Assembly: GCA_963674895.2 (NCBI GenBank)
Contig: CAXXCY010000003.1
Coordinates: forward strand, 1,550,001-1,614,000
Direction: 5' to 3'
Source: CAXXOK01 sp963674895
Lineage (GTDB): Bacteria; Bacillota; Clostridia; Christensenellales; Aristaeellaceae
Length of the DNA stretch: 64,000 nt
Part shown: one piece after another, positions 51,514-58,936 of the stretch
Layout: each line of letters begins with the position of its first letter
Position numbering within the stretch: position 1 is the stretch's first letter
Notes under the pieces: model-generated
What the model was told of the DNA's origin: nothing
Databases searched by the model: none
Seen by the model: the letters and a program-made list of their open reading frames with translations, nothing else
Translations under genes and position numbers: made by a program

Positions 51514-53159
51514 CTAATCCAGCATCGCCAGAAAGACGGCGTAATCCTCCTCGGTCATGCCGTCGGAGAGCAGCCGCCTGTCCTCCTCCGGCAGGTCGAG
51601 GATCGCCAGCAGCAGGCTGCCCGCCAGCCGTTGCGCCGCTTCGCCGAGCAGGCTCCGGTGCACCTTTGCTTCGCTGTCGTCCATATTGATGGTGATGATT
51701 TCGCCGGGATTTCGTAATCATATAGCCCCAGCGGCAGGGGCGCGCCGACCAGAAACTCGGAGGGCTCCTTCCGGTTTTCCTCGGCGGTGGTTGTGGGCGT
51801 CTGCGCGGTCAGCTGCGCGACGGCTGGGTCCGCCGGGATGATGTAAATCTCCACGGCGGGCGCGCTGTTTGCCGGTTCGGGCGTTTCGGCCTCCGTATCG
51901 GAAACCGCGGCCGCGGCCGGCAGGAAATCCAGCTCCAATTCCGTGAGCACGGTATCGTTTTTGATTGTCTTGTAGGCCGCCGTGCCGGTAAGCTCCGATA
52001 CGGCGTCCGCCTGCGCAAGCGCCAAATCAAAGGTCACGTCGGTTTCTGTTTCCCCGGTGCTCTCGCCGCCTTCGGTCCCCGTCGTAACGCGCTCTGCGCT
52101 GCCCTTGCAGGTCAGGGTGTCGCCGGTCTTGCCCTGCAGGTCAAGGGTGAGGACGCTTTTCTCGTTTACGCTTGACCGCCGCAGGTTGACCGTCGTTTCG
52201 CATTGCAGGGAATAGGAGCCGTCCTTCTCCTTGCGCTTTAGTATCGCGTCGATCACGCGCGAATCCCGTGTGCCGCTTTCGCGCGCGGCCTCGAACGTGA
52301 AGGTCTGCGTTTTCCTGTCCGGCGTATAGGCCCACTGCCATTTCAGCGTCCGTACGTCGCCGCCGGGATAGACCGCGCTGCCCTTGATGTACACGCAGAT
52401 ATCTTCCGCGTCGGTATTCTGGTACAGCGCGACGACAAACCCGGGCTCAAACGTGATCTGCGAAAGTTCCGCGCGGTATTCCGCGTCCATGCCGCAGGAG
52501 AGCACGGCGCGGAGCTCTGGAAGAAGCGCGCCGCTCTGTTCTGCGGTCAGATGCGCGACGTAGCTGATGCGCCCTCTGCCGATGTTCTCAATGGTATAGT
52601 TCGGCGTATTCTTCTCAGTCAGGGGAACCGTTTTGTCAATCAGCGCCCGGTAACAGCCCTCCAGCTCCTGCACGGCCCCCAGCATGTCAAACGCTTCCTC
52701 CACGTCGGAGGTATTGAGCCCCGTGTCCTCCGCCGGTCCGGCGGCCTCCGCCGCGGATGACGAAAGCAGGGTATCGATCGGCGAAGCCTGCGTGGAAAAC
52801 AGCATCCGGTTTGGCAGCAAGGAGGTTTGAAGCAGATACGCCCCGGCGCGGTTCTGCTCGTTCATCTCCAGCAGCGTTTGGCTGCCCAGCGAAAGCTGAA
52901 ACGCCGTATTGTCGGCGTCCGTACCGTGATCGATCCGCGCGTCGAGCCTTGCGTGGCCGAGCACGCGGTTGATGAGTTCAAGCCTCGTCTCATCAAACGG
53001 CATCAAGGTTTTAACGGTCATGGCCGCGGACAGAGCCACCGCGCCCCGCCCGTCGAGCAGCGGGGCAAGCGCTTCGTCCAGCGAAGCGAGCGTGGCGGAC
53101 GCGCCGGTCGTGATGCACAACAGCAAACAGAGGATGATGGCAATGCGTTTGAAATTCAT
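51514..53159 (-). CDS. Secreted protein of unknown function (paralogue 2, frameshifted)
   Basis: An exported protein of about 548 residues (signal MNFKRIAIILCLLLCITTGA, cut near ASA). Most reads cleanly from 53159 to about 51707. Then the frame must shift by one base (a C seems missing in a CCC run): the corrected frame reads GEIITINMDDSEAKVHRSL and ends SDGMTEEDYAVFLAMLD at stop 51514. Without the shift the tail becomes Arg/Cys-rich nonsense to 51555. The architecture resembles the protein at 49037. Its ATG overlaps the stop of dus (ATGA). Function unknown. Confidence 0.65.
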
Positions 53160-54115
53160 TCTTTCTCCTTTGTCAATGCGCGCCGGAGCAGCTCTTTCTG
53201 CCCCGATGTGGATGAAACGGTGTTGAGCTGCCTGCGGATTTCCGCCGCGCCGTACAGCCCCCGGATATAGTGCCCGATATGCGTGCGCATCTGCAGCACG
53301 GCAACCCGCTCGCCCTTGAACGCCGCCGTACGGTCGATGTGCTCCTCAATGAGCATAAGCCGCTCCTCGTTGCTTGGTTTCCGAACCGGCCTGCCGTCAA
53401 GCGCGTCCGCGATTTCACGGAACAGCCAGGGGTTCCCCATTGCGCCGCGCCCGATCAGAATGCCGTCGCACCCGGTGGTCCCAAGCGCTTCCAGCGCGCT
53501 TTCCGCATCGGCGATATCGCCGTTGAAAAGTACGGGGATACGCACCCGGCGTTTGATCTGCGCGACCGCCTGCCTGTCCGCTTGCCCGGAGAACATCTGC
53601 TCCCGCGTACGCCCGTGTACGCACACCCACATAAGCCCGATCGCCTCGGCGGCCTCCGTAAGCGCGAGCGCGTTCATGCTCCGCGCGTCGTAGCCCAGCC
53701 GGATCTTTACCGTGACGGGCAAATCCGTACCCGCCTTGACGGCTTCCATCAGCCGGACGGCCAGATCGGGCGTCGCCAGCAGCGCGCTTCCCGCGCCAGA
53801 CGTTGTCACCTTGCGCGCGGGACAGCCCATATTGATATCGATGCTTTGAAAGCGCCGCATCTCGGTCGCCCGCGCCGCCGCCTCCCGCATGACCTGCGGG
53901 TCCCTGCCGAACAGCTGTACGGCGGTGTTGGTTTCATCCGGCGCGACGGACAGAAGCTGGCGGTAGATGGGATGGTCGTCCCTGGCGCACATCCAGCCGA
54001 CGGCGCTGACCATCTCGGTACAGGCATAGTTCGCGCCCATCCGGTAGCAAAGCGCGCGCGTCGTCCGGTCCGAAAGCCCCGCCATCGGCGCCGCGCCGAT
54101 GATGCGTTTATCCAT
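53156..54115 (-). CDS. dus: tRNA-dihydrouridine synthase
   Basis: FMN enzyme reducing uridine to dihydrouridine in the tRNA D-loop. The 319-residue protein starts MDKRIIGAAPMAGLSDRTTR (FMN loop). It carries the catalytic Cys98 in DINMGCPARKVTTSGAGSAL, then VTVKIRLGYD, VHGRTREQMFSG and FNGDIADAESA. The C-terminal helical domain is shorter than in some DusB, but the order is normal. It overlaps both neighbours (8 bases upstream, 4 downstream), so all three genes are translated in coupled fashion. Confidence 0.95.
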   Translation of the reverse strand: MDKRIIGAAPMAGLSDRTTRALCYRMGANYACTEMVSAVGWMCARDDHPIYRQLLSVAPDETNTAVQLFGRDPQVMREAAARATEMRRFQSIDINMGCPARKVTTSGAGSALLATPDLAVRLMEAVKAGTDLPVTVKIRLGYDARSMNALALTEAAEAIGLMWVCVHGRTREQMFSGQADRQAVAQIKRRVRIPVLFNGDIADAESALEALGTTGCDGILIGRGAMGNPWLFREIADALDGRPVRKPSNEERLMLIEEHIDRTAAFKGERVAVLQMRTHIGHYIRGLYGAAEIRRQLNTVSSTSGQKELLRRALTKEKE

Positions 54116-55766
54116 TGGCCGCCAACGGAAACACCGCGACGCGCCCGACGGTATCGCGGTACGGCAGCAGCGTCAGCTCGTAGGCATCCCCCATGGCCAG
54201 GCCCTGCGGCGGCGAGGGGATGCGCCCGTCCTTCACCGTCCAGCTGGAGGCGACGCACGCGTCGATCTTCACGCTCAGCTTCCCGTCCTCCCAAACGGCA
54301 GACGGCTTGGCGCGCTCGTCCAGCGCGTACTGCCACGCGGCGTCGGCCTCGGGCAGCGGCAGCGCCATGAGCGTCGAGCGGTAAAACACGCTCACGCTGT
54401 TACGGTGCCCCGATTTCATGTACGGCTTGCAGGTCAGGTCCAGCGTGATCTGATCGCCCGTTTTGAACGTGCGCTTGATGGAATAGAGCGTTCCGCTTTC
54501 CACAATTTTGGGCTTCTCCCCGCCGACCGAAATCCGCGCGCTGTCGGCATACCCCGGAATGCGAAGCGACAGCGTAAAGAGCACCGGCTGTTTGGCTTCG
54601 ACGCGCAGGCTGATATTGCCGTCCTGCTCTGTTTTGGCCGCGACGCGCACAGGCACGCCGTTCATCCGGGTGAGGCAGGCGCCGTCGTAAGGCAGCAGCA
54701 TCGCAAGCTCGCTCTCGCCCTTCACCATCCACACGGAGCGGCGTACCGCGATCATCGCGCGCAGCAGCGCGCTGACGTCCGCGCGGGACGGCAATTCGGA
54801 TTCGCAGGTCGGCTCGTTCGCCTCGCGGTTGACCGCCTGCTTGGGAAAGACGCCGGTTTTAGCCAGCAGGTTCTTGAGCGCGTTTTCCGTGATCAGCTCC
54901 ATGCGCTCCGCCACGGCGGGATCGCCGCCCGCGGACAGCAGATCGTGCAGCGCTTCCAGCATCGCGCACACGGAGGGCAAATCGGTCGCGGCGGAAGGCT
55001 CGCGCCCCGCGAGATACGGGTCCGCGGTGAACATGCCATCGGGCATGCCGTGGAAGCGCTCCAGCGAGGTGAGGCCTGTGCCGGACGCGCCCGCGTCGCG
55101 CGCCGAGCCCGAAAACATCGCAAACAGCGCGGTCAGCGCCAGCGCGTCCGCGACGGTTTTGCCCGTCCCCAGCATCTTCATCCGCCGGAAGTACTTGGAG
55201 GTATCGTCGATCGCGCCGTCCGGCACGTTCTCCGGAACGAACGGCTTTAAAAACGGAAACGAATGGAACAGCCCGGAAACGTCCGGCACCTGCGCGCGCA
55301 CGCGCTCCATGACGGCGAGCAGGAAGGTTTGCCCCGTGCGGCGGTACAGCTCCTGCGCGCAGCGCATGATATCGGCGGCTGCGGGCATCAGGGCATATTC
55401 GTCGATCTCCGGCAAAACGTTCTCAAACGTCATCATCGCCTGCAGGCAGCTAAGGATCGCGTCCTTGCTCTTTTGCGCGACGGCGGTCATCACCGCCGCC
55501 CGCAGGGCCGGCGCAAACTCCAAAAGCCGGTCGGGCAGCGCCGCGGCCAGCGTTTTCACCGAGGGCAGAGGCGGCAGCTCCGTATACTCGCCGAGCTTAG
55601 ACGCCAGCACCGCGTCCAGCGGCAGTACGTTGTCCGGGTTTGCCAGCGCCAAAACCCTGTCCGAAAGCGCGCGCAGGCCGCCCTCCATGTGCACCGCCCC
55701 GTCCGGAAGCGCCACAAACACGGGATCGACCAGCGGCGGGCGGCAGTATTGCTGATAGGTAGGCAT
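54108..55766 (-). CDS. Putative GH127-like (DUF1680-type) glycoside hydrolase
   Basis: A 552-residue soluble protein. The first 370 residues are helical and could form an alpha/alpha toroid. Residues about 385-480 contain LFTLSLRIPGYADSARISVG and TLYSIKRTFKTGDQITLDL, like the beta domain of GH127/DUF1680 beta-L-arabinofuranosidases (RIPxWA..; GDxIxLxL). The catalytic Glu/Cys cluster of GH127 is not clearly found, so the match is to the fold region only. GAGG precedes the start. It is first in a unit with dus; its own promoter lies 45 bases upstream. Confidence 0.5.
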   Translation of the reverse strand: MPTYQQYCRPPLVDPVFVALPDGAVHMEGGLRALSDRVLALANPDNVLPLDAVLASKLGEYTELPPLPSVKTLAAALPDRLLEFAPALRAAVMTAVAQKSKDAILSCLQAMMTFENVLPEIDEYALMPAAADIMRCAQELYRRTGQTFLLAVMERVRAQVPDVSGLFHSFPFLKPFVPENVPDGAIDDTSKYFRRMKMLGTGKTVADALALTALFAMFSGSARDAGASGTGLTSLERFHGMPDGMFTADPYLAGREPSAATDLPSVCAMLEALHDLLSAGGDPAVAERMELITENALKNLLAKTGVFPKQAVNREANEPTCESELPSRADVSALLRAMIAVRRSVWMVKGESELAMLLPYDGACLTRMNGVPVRVAAKTEQDGNISLRVEAKQPVLFTLSLRIPGYADSARISVGGEKPKIVESGTLYSIKRTFKTGDQITLDLTCKPYMKSGHRNSVSVFYRSTLMALPLPEADAAWQYALDERAKPSAVWEDGKLSVKIDACVASSWTVKDGRIPSPPQGLAMGDAYELTLLPYRDTVGRVAVFPLAANG

Positions 55767-55808
55767 GCGGTTTCATCCTCACGGTTCGTCGAATATGGTA
55801 TCTTCCAT

Positions 55809-55836
55809 ATTATACGTGGTTTTTGATGAGCGTCAA
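55809..55836 (-). promoter_or_regulatory. Promoter of the GH127-like/dus unit
   Basis: On minus TTGACG (55831-55836), 16 bases, TATAAT (55809-55814). Confidence 0.7.
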
Positions 55837-55866
55837 GCAACGGGGCCAAACGTATATTAGCCATGA

Positions 55867-55895
55867 TTGACACCTTTCTTTTAAAATGCTATCCT
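55867..55895 (+). promoter_or_regulatory. Promoter of the structured RNA and rnpB
   Basis: TTGACA (55867-55872), 17 bases, TATCCT (55890-55895). It ends 5 bases before the first pairing arm of the RNA at 55900. Confidence 0.75.
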
Positions 55896-55899
55896 TTCT

Positions 55900-56060
55900 G
55901 GGTAAATGATGATTAAGAGCCTGTACGATGGCGCGATAGATTTTCGTCAGGTTGGGTTCTGAAAATCCGAAGTAGTAGCAGCGCTACGTCGAGGATTTGA
56001 AGGCCCAAGATGATGGAAATATAACCGCCAGCGCGCAGGGGATTTAAGCAGTATTTACCC
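55900..56060 (+). ncRNA. Structured non-coding RNA upstream of rnpB (raiA-like candidate)
   Basis: 161 bases closed by GGGTAAAT (55900-55907) and ATTTACCC (56053-56060). Nested pairs inside: TTAA/TTAA (55913/56044), CCTG/CAGG (55920/56036), TGGCG/CGCCA (55929/56026), TTGGG/CCCAA (55952/56004), AAATCC/GGATTT (55963/55993) and a GTAGC-AGC-GCTAC hairpin (55975-55987). It starts right after a consensus promoter and has no ribosome site or conserved frame. From memory the sequence style resembles the clostridial raiA-motif RNA; that identity is a guess needing a covariance search. It may be processed from a transcript shared with RNase P RNA. Confidence 0.65.
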
Positions 56061-56064
56061 ACAA

Positions 56065-56400
56065 CGATAAGGCGGCTAAACGATCGCATGGCTTGCCATG
56101 AGGAAAGTCCGAGCATCGCAGGGCAGGGTGCCGGCTAACGGCCGGTGAAGGCGACTTCAAGGAAAGTGCAACAGAAAGAAACCGCTGCCGCAAGGCGGTA
56201 AGGATGGAAAGGCGAGGCAAGAGCTCACCCGCGCCCCGGCGACGGAGGCGCGATGTAAACCCCACCCGATGCAAGATCCGATCTGAGGCGATACGGCGGC
56301 CCGCCGTGCCTCTAAAGCGATCGCTAGATCACGGCGGCAACGCCGCGGGTAGACAGATGATCGTTCAACGACAGAACTCGGCTTACGACCGCGCTTATCG
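56065..56400 (+). ncRNA. rnpB: RNase P RNA
   Basis: Catalytic RNA of ribonuclease P, which matures tRNA 5' ends. The conserved core is plain: GAGGAAAGTCCGAGC and GGGCAGGGTGCC (CR I region), AACGGCCGGTGAAGGCGAC, AGTGCAACAGAAA, GCAAGAGCTCACC, GTAAACCCCACCCGATGCAAG, and the 3' ACAGAACTCGGCTTACGACC (CR V). P1 is closed by CGATAAG (56065-56071) with CTTATCG (56394-56400). About 336 bases, normal for the bacterial form. A terminator follows within 10 bases. Confidence 0.96.
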
Positions 56401-56408
56401 CTCCATTT

Positions 56409-56432
56409 AAAAGCGGCTATCGCCGCTTTTTT
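56409..56432 (+). terminator. Terminator of rnpB
   Basis: AAAAGCGGC, TATC, GCCGCTTTTTT. Short, GC-rich stem with a good T-run. Confidence 0.88.
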
Positions 56433-56472
56433 ATATCCATTGTTTGGCCTTGGAATGTTCACAGACCGTTCA

Positions 56473-56500
56473 TTGCATTTGTTTCAAAACAGATTATACT
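56473..56500 (+). promoter_or_regulatory. Promoter of the gene at 56557
   Basis: TTGCAT (56473-56478), 16 bases, TATACT (56495-56500). Confidence 0.6.
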
Positions 56501-56556
56501 GTGTATGTATAATACATCACTTTTATGACCTGTTTGTTCATGGGGAGGAAATGATC

Positions 56557-57000
56557 ATGCTAAACAACGCAGGCAAGAAAATTGCCTTTTGGTCAACGGT
56601 GCTGCTGTATGCTGGGATTGCCGTCTCTTTGGTGGCGGGGCTGTTCCTGATCTTCAGAGGCGCGCAGTTCAACGCCGTCCGCTTCTCGTACTACTACATG
56701 GGGGACGTCTACAGAACGGGCGTCATGGGAGGCGCGCGCGCCATTGTCGCCGGGTTCCTGGTGATCATCTTCGGCTCGCTGCTCTCGTGGCTCTGGGCAC
56801 TGCTGCTCCGTGCGTTCGGCGAGCTGGCGGAGGATACCAAAGCCATCCGCGAACGGCTGGAATGGGCGCCCGCCGAAGTGAAGGCCGAAGAACCCGCGAC
56901 GGCAAACGCGCCAGAGCCCGCCAAAACGGAGGCCAAACCGCCCGTAAAGCCCAGGACCAGGCGGCCCGCCAAACCCAAGGCCGAAGAACCGGCGGAATAA
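56557..57000 (+). CDS. Two-span membrane protein with Lys/Pro/Ala tail
   Basis: A 147-residue protein with two membrane helices (about 12-32 and 58-85, FLVIIFGSLLSWLWALLLRA). A short helix (LAEDTKAIRERLEWAPAEVK) and a low-complexity, histone-like tail of Lys, Pro, Ala and Glu follow (about 115-147). The start at 56557 is eight bases after GGGGAGG; an ATG two codons earlier is too close. No family is recognised. Similar small clostridial proteins with AEEP/KPRTRRPAK tails may bind nucleic acid or acidic polymers, which is only inference. Confidence 0.65.
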   Translation: MLNNAGKKIAFWSTVLLYAGIAVSLVAGLFLIFRGAQFNAVRFSYYYMGDVYRTGVMGGARAIVAGFLVIIFGSLLSWLWALLLRAFGELAEDTKAIRERLEWAPAEVKAEEPATANAPEPAKTEAKPPVKPRTRRPAKPKAEEPAE

Positions 57001-57167
57001 AATTCTTCAAACCCGCGGGCGCGTATTCTAACCAGGTACGCTCCGCCAAACGCAAAACGGCGATCTCCATGAAGGAGGCCGCCGTTTTGCGTTACAGCCC
57101 GGCTGTGGTATAGTAAACGGGTAACACGTACCGGCAACGGGACGTCGCCGGCCGAAAGGAACGTTTG

Positions 57168-57530
57168 ATGAAAAAAGCGCTGTCGGTATGCATTCTGCTG
57201 GGAAGCATCTTAACCGCCGTCTGCGGCGTTCTGATCCTGATTATCGGGATCGATCTGGAATTGCAGCCGGACACCGGCGCAGTCATTACATTTTCTACCG
57301 CTGTTCTTCTGCTGGCTTCGCCGCTGTTTGCCGTACTGCTTCTGAAAAACAAAGCGTGGGGCGGGGTTGTGATCCTGCTCTCCTCCGCCGCGTTTTTATG
57401 GTATCTCTCCTGGGTGCAGACGGAGGATCTCACGGTTGATCCGGCCGTGCGTACCGGCGTGTGGATTTTACAGGCGACCATGATCGCACTGACGATCGTC
57501 CGCCTGGTTGTGCAGAGAAACGAAGGCTGA
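57168..57530 (+). CDS. Small membrane protein of unknown function
   Basis: A 120-residue protein with four hydrophobic segments (about 4-24, 38-58, 62-80 and 92-112) and very little else (MKKALSVCILLGSILTAVCG at the start, VQRNEG at the end). AAAGGA lies seven bases before ATG 57168. It probably spans the membrane four times. There is no recognisable family, catalytic residue or partner. It lies 167 bases after the preceding small membrane-protein gene and just before the pheST T-box. Confidence 0.6.
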   Translation: MKKALSVCILLGSILTAVCGVLILIIGIDLELQPDTGAVITFSTAVLLLASPLFAVLLLKNKAWGGVVILLSSAAFLWYLSWVQTEDLTVDPAVRTGVWILQATMIALTIVRLVVQRNEG

Positions 57531-57548
57531 GCCCCGCGCAATACGCTC

Positions 57549-57577
57549 TTGAAACCGCCGTGCTCCCATGCTATAAT
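57549..57577 (+). promoter_or_regulatory. Promoter of pheST
   Basis: TTGAAA (57549-57554), 17 bases, TATAAT (57572-57577). Confidence 0.85.
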
Positions 57578-57583
57578 GGGCGT

Positions 57584-57881
57584 GTCTCAAGGCATAATTG
57601 AGACATAAAGACGATGACGGAGACCAAAGCCCGCGATACAGCGGTCTGCAGAGAGGAAAACAAACGCTGCGAGTTTTCCATTCCGCAAGCGGATCATTCC
57701 CTCCCGAGTCGCTTCGCCGAACAATGAATACCGATTCCAGTAAGCGAAGCCGGGGACCGGCGCACCCCGTGACCAAGCGAGAGCATTTCCGCGCGAATCC
57801 CTTCCGCGGAGATGGAAATTGGGTGGTACCACGAGGCATTATGCCTTCGTCCCATGCTGTGGCATGTGGCGAAGGCTTTTT
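57584..57881 (+). promoter_or_regulatory. T-box leader (tRNA-Phe responsive)
   Basis: About 300-base leader sensing uncharged tRNA-Phe. The T-box core GGGTGGTACCACG lies at about 57820-57833. An AG-bulge GCAGAGAGG (near 57646) marks stem I. A TTC codon at 57697-57699 followed by CCTCCCGAGTCG has the usual context of the specifier, fitting Phe. The terminator arm GCCTTCG/CGAAGGC plus TTTTT is at 57843-57881. Uncharged tRNA would favour the antiterminator and turn on pheST. Confidence 0.93.
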
Positions 57882-57898
57882 AATGGGAGGAAATACGG

Positions 57899-58921
57899 AT
57901 GCTCGAAACCCTGAAGCAAATAACGGCGGGCGTAGTTTCTGAATTGGAAACAGTGCAAAGCACCGTTGATCTGGAGGCCCTGCACGTCAAGGTGCTGGGC
58001 AAGAAGGGTGAACTCACGGCGCTGCTCAAATCCCTGGGCAAACTGGCCCCGGAGGAGCGGCCCCGGATGGGCGCGATGATCAACGACGCGCGCAAAACCC
58101 TGCAGGAGCAGATCGACCGTCGCGCACGGGAGCTGAAAGCCCGGGAGCGCGGGGAGGCGCTGAAGCTGGAAGCCGTCGATGTGACCGAACCCCGCAAATT
58201 GCCCCGGCTCGGCTCGGCGCATCCCGTGACCATTGTGATGAACGAGATGATCGAGTGTTTTACGGGCATGGGGTTCGAGGTGGTGCAGGGGCCCGAGGTG
58301 GAGCTGGACCACTATAACTTCGAGCTGATGAACATTCCCAAAAACCATCCGGCGCGCGACGCGCAGGATACGCTGTATATCGACGACAACATCGTGCTGC
58401 GCACGCACACCAGCCCCATGCAGGCGCGTGTGATGCTTTCGCGCAAGCCGCCCATCCGCATCATCTGCCCCGGCCGCGTGTACCGCGCCGACGAGGTGGA
58501 TGCCACCCACAGCCCCGTGTTCCACCAGATGGAAGGGCTTGTGGTGGACGAGCATATCTCCATGGCCGACCTGCGCGGCACGCTGACGGCCTTCGCCAAG
58601 CATGTGTACGGACCGGACGTATCCATTCGCTTCCGCCCCGGTTTCTTCCCCTTCACCGAGCCCAGCGCCGAGGTGGACCTGACCTGCCCCGCCTGCAGGG
58701 GCAAGGGCTGCAACGTATGCAAGGGCACGGGCTGGATTGAGATTTTGGGCTCCGGCATGGTCAACCCCAAGGTGCTGGATATGTGCGGAATCGATTCGAG
58801 TAAGTATTCCGGCTTTGCCTTCGGCATAGGACTCGACCGCATCGCGATGGGCCGGTACGATATCCATGACCTGCGGCTGCTGTTTGAGGGCGACGCGCGG
58901 CTGTTCGGCCAGCTGCGGTAA
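57899..58921 (+). CDS. pheS: Phenylalanyl-tRNA synthetase alpha subunit
   Basis: Catalytic subunit charging tRNA-Phe. The 340-residue protein has the N-terminal coiled coil (about 1-90), class II motif 1 (HPVTIVMNEMIECFTGMGFE), motif 2 (PGRVYRADEVDATHSPVFHQ) and motif 3 (FAFGIGLDRIAMGRY). The Phe-pocket segment LTCPACRGKGCNVCKGTGWIE bears extra cysteines (CPAC...GCNVC) that may bind zinc, as in some PheS. GGGAGG precedes the ATG. The gene is controlled by the T-box and followed 15 bases later by pheT. Confidence 0.97.
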   Translation: MLETLKQITAGVVSELETVQSTVDLEALHVKVLGKKGELTALLKSLGKLAPEERPRMGAMINDARKTLQEQIDRRARELKARERGEALKLEAVDVTEPRKLPRLGSAHPVTIVMNEMIECFTGMGFEVVQGPEVELDHYNFELMNIPKNHPARDAQDTLYIDDNIVLRTHTSPMQARVMLSRKPPIRIICPGRVYRADEVDATHSPVFHQMEGLVVDEHISMADLRGTLTAFAKHVYGPDVSIRFRPGFFPFTEPSAEVDLTCPACRGKGCNVCKGTGWIEILGSGMVNPKVLDMCGIDSSKYSGFAFGIGLDRIAMGRYDIHDLRLLFEGDARLFGQLR

Positions 58922-58936
58922 GGAGGAGAAGAACAG

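Noticed and set aside
55913..56116. A 67-codon minus-strand frame over the structured RNA and rnpB 5' end
   Set aside because: It overlaps two folded RNAs; no ribosome site. Hydrophobic look comes from the RNA sequence.
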